Shown here: positions 31,081 to 38,112 of the stretch, piece after piece | Numbering within the stretch: the stretch's first letter is position 1 | Layout: every line of letters begins with the position of its first letter | From: a virus | Virus record (IMG/VR): IMGVR_UViG_3300037961_004809 | Span: 1 to 38,112 of that record | DNA length: 38,112 nucleotides | Reading direction: 5' to 3' (one strand) | Notes under the pieces: generated by a model | Seen by the model: only the letters and a program-made list of their open reading frames with translations | Told to the model about the DNA's origin: nothing | The model's database searches: none | Program-made: the position numbers and the translations under genes

Positions 31081-34000
31081 TTATGCTATTGGACAATTAT
31101 ATGTACTTGCTGATATAACTCCAGAGCTTGAAGTTGCATGTCTAGGATTTAAACCAGACACTGTAAATGTTCCTGCTGCTACTGGATTATTTAATAATTT
31201 ATCTGTATGTACTATGTTACCAGCGTTTACACCACCACTTTGACTAGGATCTGCTCCACCACCACCACCAGTGGAAGATTTAACATAATAAGTTGTAGCT
31301 GGTTGACTGTATTTTATAGTACACACATCATTCATAGCTCCAGCTAAATAATGACCGTCTATAGCTACAGAAACTCTTGGAAATATTGTAAATGTTGTAG
31401 CGCTCACACCAGTTGGTGATGTTAAACCGCCGTTATCCGTAAATACTACATTTATTGCTTTTCCTGATATATTATCACTGCCAAAGAACCCACTAAAAGT
31501 AAATGTGTTATTTGTTCTTATTGAAAAAGTACCGTCTGTTAAAGATGGATTAATATCAAACATACTAGCGTTTGTTCCACTTAACGCGGCTGTCATACCT
31601 GTTTTATTTAACGCTGAGTTTGCAGATCCATTAACAGCTGTTATATTACCTACTTGATAACCTTTTCCACCACTACCGTAATTACTATGATTATCTATAA
31701 ATCCATTAGCGTTGGTACCAACAGGATTACTATTTGCTACACTAACTGTTATTGTTTGTAGCGAAGAAGCATTATTACTTTGTGTTGCTCTTAACAAAAT
31801 AGTATAATCATCAGAACCATCATTACTAAAAGCAAATTGATGTCCTACTTTTAACATAAATCTAGGATCAATATTACCTGATGCTCCAGCTTGTTCGTTA
31901 GTTATAGCTACTATATTATGACTAGAATCTACTTGAACAACACACTGTCTTTGATTAGTAATGTTTGTTGAGTGATTATCATAAAACCATATTTTATAAA
32001 AACCAGCGCCAGTGTTTGCTATTGATGTTATAGCGCTTGCTTCGTTTTCAAGATTAGTACCTACTGATGACAAAGCTAAAAGCTCTGTATATTTAAATCT
32101 AACTAATGTTCCAGTGCTTGTTAAATCAACAGCATTAGCAGCGCTTGCTGTAGACTGTTTAGCAGAGTGTTTAACTACTGTAATATCATCTTCTTCATCA
32201 ATTTCAAACTTACCTAAATCAGCACCATCAGTTTCATCATTATTTGTAACAGACATTAATTGAAAGTTTGATATAGTATAACCTTGATTTGTTGGATCAT
32301 CTACAGTCGCTGTTAATTCACCAATTTGTTTTTCTAATTTACTATTATTTGTATAATCAAAACTTTCTGGAAAATCAGCTGTTAAAGCTGCTGAGTAACT
32401 TTCTCTTTCAGTTGTATTTGTTATTCTTATGTTAGTTGGTCCAGAAGAAGCTACTTCACATTGATCATTTAAATCTTGCACAGTGCCACATGTTGCTGTT
32501 TCATAGTATATATCTAAATTTGATTGAAAAGGTTTTGTTTCAAAAACAGTTAAACCTTTGTCTTTAGCTCTTGGGTAACCAAATGGTCTATCATTTAATG
32601 GATCATCTGTTGTAACTATAAGATCACTTGCTTGAGTAAACTCACCAATTACGTTTACTATTTCATTTCTTAAGTTTGGTATTTCAGCTACTGTTGGATT
32701 TTTCTCTGCATCATGTAAAAAGTCGTATACTCTTTCTCTATCTGGTAAACCTCTAGCTTCACGCATACCGTTAGTAAAAGGTCCGTTTTTAGCATTAGAT
32801 ATGCTAAATAAACCTTGTGACTTAGCATCACCAATACTTATAACATCAATGTACTCTTGACCATCAACACCCATTTTAGAATCAAAATGATTACTTGCGT
32901 TTGCATTATTTATTTGTACAACTTTAGGATATAGCTGTACTTCTGAACCAGCAACACCATCTTTAAACTCGTCAATATCTATAACAGATCTAGGTACTTT
33001 ATTTATATTATCACCATGCAGTGTAAACCACGATCTTGATTTTGAAGTTTCGTTATATTGACCAGCGATTACTTGATCTTGATCATCATTATCACCGTTT
33101 GGATTTGTTGTTACAGTTTTACCAGCTGTAACCGACCAGTTGTTCATTGGGTGCTGAGTGTAAACATTGTAATATTCTTGCTCTGTTTGCTTAATTACAA
33201 CTTTCCATGCAAACCAACCATTTGGATTATTTTCATGTTGATGTGTGCTATTGCCTGGTACTATTCTAGAGTCTTGAAAATCCACATTTAAAGCTTTACC
33301 ATATGTTTTAAATGTATTTTCCCAGCTACCACCTGTATTAGCGTTATATGGATCTGTTTCAGCTATTACTGTATGTGTATCAGATAAATCATCAGTTTTA
33401 TAAGTTGATGGTATTACTGGTGACATTCTGCCAAAAACATCCATTAATACTACACCTGCTTGATAGGTTCTTCTTTGTTTTACTGTATGAAATATATGTG
33501 TTTGTGTGTTGTAATAAAAATGACCACTTGTAACTCCTTTTTCTACATTACCTTTGTTATCGCTTGATAAAAAGAAGCTTATACCTTTATTACCAGCTTC
33601 ATCATTAGGTATATCATAACCTGATGTTATATTTCCATAAACTACTCTATTACCAACTATTTCTTGAGCTTTTGCTCTAACCGGAACATCGTCAGAAACC
33701 CTTATTAATTGTTTTTCTGGTAAAACTTTAAATGGTTCTTTTGCTTTATATGTATACTCTATAGCTTGTCTATAACGAGGTTCTCCTGGCTTTGGTGTTA
33801 CTGTGTATACACTAAAAGGTTTAGGATCTTCGTTTTTAGCAGCATCAATATTTATAGTATCTACAAGTTTAACAGATATACCATTTGATTCTTTTAATAA
33901 TATTTCTATATCTTTTATTCTAAGACCTTTGTCGTTTTCATAAACTGTAGTAACTTTAGCGCTATTTGTTTGATGTTCTGTAAAAAGAAAATCTGTATCT

Positions 34001-35172
34001 ATAGTTGGTAAAGGTATACGCATGATAACTTTGTCATAAGCGTTTTGCATTATAGGAAGAATACCTGTTTCAACAACATTTTGTGAAGATATATTTACTT
34101 TAGGCTCGTTTGTAGTTGCGTTTTGAGCTGTGTCAGGAGAAAATTTAAGCACACCAGCATTTAAAGGTTTAAATACAGGTTGTGTAAATGGTGATATTAC
34201 AGAATACGTACCGTCTTTATATTTATATCTATATGCAAATCTAATAAATCTTTCTTGCATATAATCAGACTTAACACCTATATTAGAATTTGGATTAGAT
34301 GTAATTAATGTTTGACCATCAGCTGTATTAGGATAAGCAGTTAATGTTATCGTAGCGTTACCACCACCTCCTGTTATTGTTATTACGTCACCTACACTAT
34401 AACCATAACCTATATCATCATCTGATATTGTAACTGTTGTTACAGCGCCAGCGTTAACAGCTGTTATGTTTACCTTTAAACCAGTACCAGTTCCACCCGT
34501 AGTCGCAATATCGTTAGCCACAGAATAACCACTACCACCTACTAAAGTATTAAATGCGACAGCTATAGTGTTTGGCTTGTTTAACATTGGCGCTAAATAT
34601 GGTGCTACTTTTGCAACTGATATTTTTTCTTCTTGCGCGTCTACATAGTAACTTGTATTATTTCTAGCTAAGTCTATATCTATAACCCTTGGTGAGTTGT
34701 AGTTGTCTGTAAAATATAAATAATTACCTATAGTATTTACACCTGTTATAGGGTGTGTTTTTGTAAAGTTTAAATACAAACCTGAAGCTAAAACTTCTTC
34801 ATTGTTGTTACCTTCTTTCATAACAACTTTCATTCTTCCTTTAGTTTGGTTTAACGCCGCTCTATGCATTGTGTGTATGTCAGCGTTTGGAGTAGCGCTT
34901 GTGTAGGTAGTTATAAACCAAAATATTCTATCATTAGAAACATCTACATAAGAACCTATTGTAGCCATTTCAAAGTTTCCACCCACATCTGTAGTTTCTT
35001 GAGTTGTAAGTTTTTTATTACCTCTAATGTTTTCAATAGCACCAACATCTGAATCTTCACTTGTAGCTATAGATATATTTTGAGCTTCTCTGTATTCACC
35101 ACCTGGAACAAGTCTTTCGTCCAGGTCTTTATTCATACGAGCTTTAGTAAAAATATTTTTTATCTTCGGCAT
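31081..35172 (-). CDS. Large tail nozzle/stabilization protein
   Basis: A 1363-aa structural protein. The N-terminus IFTKARMNKDLDERLVPGGE, then YREAQNISIATSEDSDVGAI is the signature of the large stabilization/nozzle protein of marine and crAss-like podoviruses. A later IGNYLYFTDNYNSPRVIDID fits the same family. At about 205-280 lie two Gly-rich beta repeats (GSGYSVANDIATTGG, GYGYSVGDVITITGG) that look like an inserted domain. The C-terminal 400 residues are Ser/Thr/Asn-rich and beta-like, with a cadherin-like pattern (FAFSNDGSDDYTILLRATQ) that may bind the host surface. Placed like T7 gp12. Confidence 0.78.
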   Translation of the reverse strand: MPKIKNIFTKARMNKDLDERLVPGGEYREAQNISIATSEDSDVGAIENIRGNKKLTTQETTDVGGNFEMATIGSYVDVSNDRIFWFITTYTSATPNADIHTMHRAALNQTKGRMKVVMKEGNNNEEVLASGLYLNFTKTHPITGVNTIGNYLYFTDNYNSPRVIDIDLARNNTSYYVDAQEEKISVAKVAPYLAPMLNKPNTIAVAFNTLVGGSGYSVANDIATTGGTGTGLKVNITAVNAGAVTTVTISDDDIGYGYSVGDVITITGGGGNATITLTAYPNTADGQTLITSNPNSNIGVKSDYMQERFIRFAYRYKYKDGTYSVISPFTQPVFKPLNAGVLKFSPDTAQNATTNEPKVNISSQNVVETGILPIMQNAYDKVIMRIPLPTIDTDFLFTEHQTNSAKVTTVYENDKGLRIKDIEILLKESNGISVKLVDTINIDAAKNEDPKPFSVYTVTPKPGEPRYRQAIEYTYKAKEPFKVLPEKQLIRVSDDVPVRAKAQEIVGNRVVYGNITSGYDIPNDEAGNKGISFFLSSDNKGNVEKGVTSGHFYYNTQTHIFHTVKQRRTYQAGVVLMDVFGRMSPVIPSTYKTDDLSDTHTVIAETDPYNANTGGSWENTFKTYGKALNVDFQDSRIVPGNSTHQHENNPNGWFAWKVVIKQTEQEYYNVYTQHPMNNWSVTAGKTVTTNPNGDNDDQDQVIAGQYNETSKSRSWFTLHGDNINKVPRSVIDIDEFKDGVAGSEVQLYPKVVQINNANASNHFDSKMGVDGQEYIDVISIGDAKSQGLFSISNAKNGPFTNGMREARGLPDRERVYDFLHDAEKNPTVAEIPNLRNEIVNVIGEFTQASDLIVTTDDPLNDRPFGYPRAKDKGLTVFETKPFQSNLDIYYETATCGTVQDLNDQCEVASSGPTNIRITNTTERESYSAALTADFPESFDYTNNSKLEKQIGELTATVDDPTNQGYTISNFQLMSVTNNDETDGADLGKFEIDEEDDITVVKHSAKQSTASAANAVDLTSTGTLVRFKYTELLALSSVGTNLENEASAITSIANTGAGFYKIWFYDNHSTNITNQRQCVVQVDSSHNIVAITNEQAGASGNIDPRFMLKVGHQFAFSNDGSDDYTILLRATQSNNASSLQTITVSVANSNPVGTNANGFIDNHSNYGSGGKGYQVGNITAVNGSANSALNKTGMTAALSGTNASMFDINPSLTDGTFSIRTNNTFTFSGFFGSDNISGKAINVVFTDNGGLTSPTGVSATTFTIFPRVSVAIDGHYLAGAMNDVCTIKYSQPATTYYVKSSTGGGGGADPSQSGGVNAGNIVHTDKLLNNPVAAGTFTVSGLNPRHATSSSGVISASTYNCPIA

Positions 35173-35175
35173 GTA

Positions 35176-36300
35176 TTAGTGTTTAATTTGTTTTGACTTA
35201 CCTCTCATTACGTTTGTAAGTTCTTTTATATTTATATTAGTTAATCTAAGTTTAGCGTTACGCATCGCAGCTCTTCTTTCTTTTCTATATCTTGCGACTA
35301 TATATTCAGGTATATTAGTTCTTGTTGAAAGCATACCAAATAAAACATATTTATATAAAGCATCCTCTGCCATTTTATGTACTTTCATTTCACCATCAGT
35401 TGCTAAACCATCTGATACGTATTTTATTGTTATAGTTCTACCGCTCATTGATGAGTCAAAACCAAACTGTCCACCAACTTCATCAATTGTAAAAACTCCA
35501 TTTAAGTTAGCAAGTTCTGGCTCTGCTCCATATCTATTTGAAAACGATGCTAGTCTATTAGCTATATAATGTGTATATAAAAAGTAATCATCATTAGTTA
35601 CTGTTCCATCAAACAAATCTTGATTAAAGTTTGAGTTAAATCTATCAACAGTTATACCAGGCGTTATATTTAATACGCCTTCATTTTCATCAAATAAATA
35701 GTTACCATCACCATCCTGAGCTATAGACTCTGATGGTCTTGATGTAAATCTTGCAGGAAAAACTGGATGTTCAATACCAGCTGTATCAACCCAATGTATG
35801 CCAATATAACTTACATAATCTTGTGGCATAGGTACTTTTAACGATGGTGGAACATCAACTTCTTGTATCTTTTCTAATCTTGATATATCATAACTAAACT
35901 CTTGTATACCTCTTTTTATATGAAATAAAACTTCAGATCTGTTAGCGTGAGGTATAAGTTTACCATTACCAACATAAGCTATTATAAAATTATTAACTAT
36001 ATCTTTTAATTTTATATATCTGTAATCGCCTAGCTCTCTATCAATTAGTTTAACTAATACTTTAGCACCAGCTGCTTGACCAGATGTAAATGTTATTTTA
36101 CCAGCATTACCACCTGTTGGGCCAGCATAAGCATAGGTACTAGGATTTACTTCAGTACCATCTACAAATACTATAAAATCAGTTATTAAAGCTGGTAAGC
36201 TAGCAACCGTTAATACAAACTCAGTTTGACTTGCTGTTGCTGTAAATTCCTGACTACTATTGTAATACTGTTTTGCTGTTGTTGTTCCTAATAATCCCAT
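35176..36300 (-). CDS. Head-tail/tail-tube ring protein
   Basis: A 374-aa protein. The first 90 residues are a beta-sandwich-like segment (QEFTATASQTEFVLTVASLP, VDGTEVNPSTYAY, GAKVLVKLIDRE). The rest, including YRYIKLKDIVNNFIIAYVG, HIKRGIQEFSYDIS and a final basic helix (ARYRKERRAAMRNAK), looks like a ring or adaptor protein of a podovirus tail. Its position after the 258-aa protein and before the nozzle fits a tail-tube or adaptor. It shares a single base with the upstream gene end. Function inferred from order and pattern. Confidence 0.6.
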   Translation of the reverse strand: MGLLGTTTAKQYYNSSQEFTATASQTEFVLTVASLPALITDFIVFVDGTEVNPSTYAYAGPTGGNAGKITFTSGQAAGAKVLVKLIDRELGDYRYIKLKDIVNNFIIAYVGNGKLIPHANRSEVLFHIKRGIQEFSYDISRLEKIQEVDVPPSLKVPMPQDYVSYIGIHWVDTAGIEHPVFPARFTSRPSESIAQDGDGNYLFDENEGVLNITPGITVDRFNSNFNQDLFDGTVTNDDYFLYTHYIANRLASFSNRYGAEPELANLNGVFTIDEVGGQFGFDSSMSGRTITIKYVSDGLATDGEMKVHKMAEDALYKYVLFGMLSTRTNIPEYIVARYRKERRAAMRNAKLRLTNINIKELTNVMRGKSKQIKH

Positions 36301-37049
36301 TATTGTTGTTGTTTAGCCATTTGAGCACCTTGATTTAATGATACAGCTTGCTGAACCACATTAGGATCTTTAATTATAAATCCTGTATAAGCTAAGATGC
36401 TTATTATTAATTCTGTTTCTTGTGATGGATGTAATACAAAATCTGTTGATCCTTGAGTATTTGTTTGATTTGTATATGCTGTGCTGTCATATGTTTGAGT
36501 ACCATATGTAGAGTTTGTAGTATAACCCCATCTAGGATCTGCTGGTGTTTTTATGTATTTAATTCTTAAATTACCTAATGTCCAACTTTGATCAGTAAAA
36601 GCAGGTTCTACAATAATATCTGCAGCTCTCTGATAGTATACAGGAAAATCTTTAGTTGGTTTTGTTAATGGTGAAGACTTTAAGTAAGGTAATCTATTTT
36701 TATCTATTTTTTCTACTTCAATAGTTTCATCTGTTATTGTTAGGTCAATAGTTTTATACAAATCTGTTGGTAGAGTACCAACACCATTTGTTAATGTAAT
36801 ATCAGCTTGGGCATAAAACGGATCTATTTGCTCTTGTATCTTTGTAGGTATATCAGCTAAAGCATCATTTACTCTACCAGCTTTTTCAATATTTAAAAAT
36901 CTATTGTAGTCGTAAAATAATTTATCTAGTAACTCTAGTTGCGCTTGTCTTGCTAAATTATTATACTCAGATGGTGTTAAATAACCTCTTTGTTCTTTGT
37001 TTAATATCGACAAGACTGATTTATATACCTTGTTTATGTTTATTGCCAT
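36300..37049 (-). CDS. Ring/adaptor protein (tail tubular A-like)
   Basis: A 249-aa product from the ATG at 37049; an in-frame ATG nine codons upstream (37076) begins inside a hairpin-forming spacer and is less likely. The N-terminus ININKVYKSVLSILNKEQRG, then YLTPSEYNNLARQAQLELL and a long beta part with VYYQRAADIIVEP and LRIKYIKTPADPRWG resemble ring/adaptor proteins that join portal and tail in podoviruses (crAss-like ring protein or T7 gp11-like). The C-terminal Gln-rich tail (MAKQQQ) is usual. Function inferred. Confidence 0.6.
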   Translation of the reverse strand: MAININKVYKSVLSILNKEQRGYLTPSEYNNLARQAQLELLDKLFYDYNRFLNIEKAGRVNDALADIPTKIQEQIDPFYAQADITLTNGVGTLPTDLYKTIDLTITDETIEVEKIDKNRLPYLKSSPLTKPTKDFPVYYQRAADIIVEPAFTDQSWTLGNLRIKYIKTPADPRWGYTTNSTYGTQTYDSTAYTNQTNTQGSTDFVLHPSQETELIISILAYTGFIIKDPNVVQQAVSLNQGAQMAKQQQ

Positions 37050-37068
37050 AATTTCTTTTTTATAGTAA

Positions 37069-37099
37069 GTGGTCACCTATAGAGATGACCACCTCTATA
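37069..37099 (-). promoter_or_regulatory. Overlapping inverted repeats (two mutually exclusive hairpins)
   Basis: In the spacer between the 262-aa and 258-aa-region genes, plus-strand GTGGTCA (37069-37075) pairs with TGACCAC (37086-37092), loop 10 nt. TATAGAG (78-84) pairs with CTCTATA (93-99), loop 8 nt. They share bases, so in a minus-strand RNA only one can form at a time. No T-run follows on the minus strand, so a simple terminator is unlikely. A processing site or translation control is possible. Confidence 0.45.
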
Positions 37100-37107
37100 A
37101 ATGATTT

Positions 37108-37896
37108 TTATTTTAGTTTTTTCTCAACTAATTTGTAAACTTCAATACCTTCATCTGTTTTAAACCAAGCGGCTAAAGCAGAGTATGGATTTTCATCAAA
37201 CGGTATATCAAATAATTTTCTATCATTATTTGCCCACTTGAAAGATCTATTGTCAGAAGATAATTTAATTATATTCTTTTCAACAGCTCTAATACCCATA
37301 TTTCTAATATTGATATTTTCATCAGTAGCGAGTTCTAAGAACAATTCTGGATTATTTCTAGCAAATACCATTGCGTCACGTTTAAGTTCCTTAGAAGTCA
37401 TCTTATTGACTGCATTACCGATCTCTGTTCTTACAATAGCTTCGATTCTATCAATATCTAAAGTTTTAGCAGCGTTCATAGCTTCTAATTGTAACTCTAA
37501 TACATCAATTTCTTCTTCTGCTACTTGATCAGCATTAAATTCTATAAACGTTTTACCAGCTTCTGGGTGGTATAATGATAGAAATTTTTGTAATGTTGTT
37601 TGTTCTTTTTCTACAAACAGCTGTCCGTTTCTAAATACAATATGACCTAATCTTTGAGGTCCTTTCATTTCGTCAACGAATACTGTGTTTTGATTTCTAC
37701 AATATTTTATCTCTCTTTCGTATCCTACGCTTTCGTCAAAATAAAATAATTGTCTAGATCTTAATATATAAACAGGAGGTACTGCTTGTAAGTTTAATTC
37801 ATACAACCTGTCTTTTACTATCCAACTTGTTTTAGCTGGAACAGCTTCAGCATTAGTTACAACTGGAGCTTTTTCTTTTGTTTTTGTTTTTTTCAT
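37108..37896 (-). CDS. Structural protein downstream of capsid gene, unknown
   Basis: A 262-aa protein. It has a Lys-rich N-terminus (KKTKTKEKAP), a beta-rich front half (RLYELNLQAVPPVYILRSRQ, LGHIVFRNGQLFVEK), a middle acidic helix (VAEEEIDVLELQLEAMNAAK) and a helical C-terminal half with HEAT-like turns (DAMVFARNNPELFLELATDE, NIRNMGIRAVEKN). No named family. It directly follows the major capsid gene and its terminator in transcription order, so a head-completion or head-decoration role is likely from position only. Confidence 0.6.
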   Translation of the reverse strand: MKKTKTKEKAPVVTNAEAVPAKTSWIVKDRLYELNLQAVPPVYILRSRQLFYFDESVGYEREIKYCRNQNTVFVDEMKGPQRLGHIVFRNGQLFVEKEQTTLQKFLSLYHPEAGKTFIEFNADQVAEEEIDVLELQLEAMNAAKTLDIDRIEAIVRTEIGNAVNKMTSKELKRDAMVFARNNPELFLELATDENINIRNMGIRAVEKNIIKLSSDNRSFKWANNDRKLFDIPFDENPYSALAAWFKTDEGIEVYKLVEKKLK

Positions 37897-37925
37897 GATA
37901 TAATATAATAAAAATTAATAAAAAT

Positions 37926-37957
37926 AAAGGGCTAGGCGCCGAAGCGCCTAACTCTTT
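37926..37957 (-). terminator. Intrinsic terminator after the capsid gene (UUCG loop)
   Basis: On the minus strand the RNA forms a 14-pair stem with one mismatch and one G-U pair, closed by a C(UUCG)G loop: core TAGGCGC-TTCG-GCGCCTA, extended by AAAGAGT/GCCCTTT. A T-rich tract follows (TTTATTTTTATTAATTTT). GC-rich stem, very stable tetraloop and T-run fit a rho-independent terminator 10 nt after the capsid stop. It probably limits read-through to the tail genes and keeps capsid mRNA abundant. Confidence 0.85.
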
Positions 37958-37967
37958 AATATTAATA

Positions 37968-38112
37968 TTACTTAAGTAATATAAAGTTGTTAGCAGCTTG
38001 TACTACTAAACATCTTTCAGATAGATAGTGAATCTCCATCTTATCAATGCTTGAACTAGTTGGTCCACCAACTGATCCAGTCACCCAAGACTTTAATTTT
38101 CTATCATCTGCT
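37968..38112 (-). CDS. Major capsid protein, C-terminal end only (partial)
   Basis: The last 47 codons plus stop of a minus-strand gene that continues beyond the right edge. The visible end reads ADDRKLKSWVTGSVGGPTSS, then SIDKMEIHYLSERCLVVQAA and NNFILLK. A capsid call rests on three points: the end style (strand with LSERCLVVQAAN), the strong terminator right after it, and the position just upstream of the head-tail and nozzle genes, as in T7 gp10. Another head protein is possible. The rest of the gene is needed to confirm. Confidence 0.6.
   Translation of the reverse strand, partial: ADDRKLKSWVTGSVGGPTSSSIDKMEIHYLSERCLVVQAANNFILLK

Noticed and set aside
29737-31083. A sequencing frameshift splitting one long nozzle gene
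   Set aside because: The first frame ends in a plain stop and the second has its own ATG with an A/T-rich leader and a plausible N-terminus; no homopolymer slip that would join them was seen.
1-38112. tRNA genes, CRISPR arrays, insertion sequences, integrase
   Set aside because: No cloverleaf-like stretch, repeat-spacer array, transposase or integrase motif was seen; there is almost no non-coding space. A tRNA scan was not possible here, so small RNAs are not excluded.

Overview
The window reads as about 38 kb of a tailed-phage genome, AT-rich by eye and almost wholly coding. The capsid, nozzle and internal-protein order is that of a T7-like podovirus. Terminase, portal and DNA polymerase are not in the window, and the major capsid gene is cut by the right edge. 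The host is inferred to be a Gram-negative Bacteroidetes, probably a marine flavobacterium. Start codons are preceded by A/T-rich sequence without Shine-Dalgarno motifs. Three late genes encode signal peptides ending just before Gln, a Bacteroidetes habit. The phage also encodes an outer-membrane barrel and Kdo-pathway enzymes, which fits a host with LPS.

Left arm, plus strand (1-14801). First come a small HTH protein and a sigma-70-like factor. After the only real gap (about 75 nt, with an inverted repeat) follow recombination and replication genes: an ERF annealing protein, a RecE/Cas4-like nuclease, a small protein with an SSB-type DDLPF tail, and a T7 gp4-like primase-helicase. Nucleotide genes come next: a thymidylate-synthase-family enzyme with Asp at the dCMP-hydroxymethylase position, a GIY-YIG/MazG-like fusion, a second pyrophosphohydrolase-like protein, a PD-(D/E)XK nuclease, three micro-genes, and class I ribonucleotide reductase (nrdB, nrdA). 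The arm ends in a tightly overlapping sugar cassette: JmjC-type oxygenase, a small unknown, cupin, KdsB-like cytidylyltransferase, methyltransferase, metal-type KdsA, a GT-A glycosyltransferase and a GT29 (sialyltransferase)-like enzyme.

Right arm, minus strand (38112 down to 14794). In order of transcription it holds: the capsid-protein end; a hairpin terminator with a UUCG loop; three head-tail proteins; a 1363-aa and a 444-aa nozzle/stabilization pair; three ejection-type proteins (351, 672 and 2293 aa, ordered like T7 gp14-15-16); an outer-membrane barrel; and a host-envelope/lysis region (coiled-coil membrane protein, degenerate secreted thioredoxin, YfiM-like protein, M15 peptidase, lipoprotein, holin-like protein). 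Interleaved with the last part is a cluster of tiny Lys/Arg-rich proteins, several under 60 aa and overlapping end to start. The two arms converge with an 8-nt overlap of their last genes.

The most interesting points are: (i) KdsA, KdsB-like and a sialyltransferase-like transferase, which together suggest a phage route that makes a CMP-Kdo-like sugar and transfers it; (ii) the probable dCMP hydroxymethylase, which would imply modified cytosine; (iii) the giant ejection protein carrying both an HExxH site and a complete HAD phosphatase motif set; (iv) the micro-gene cluster.
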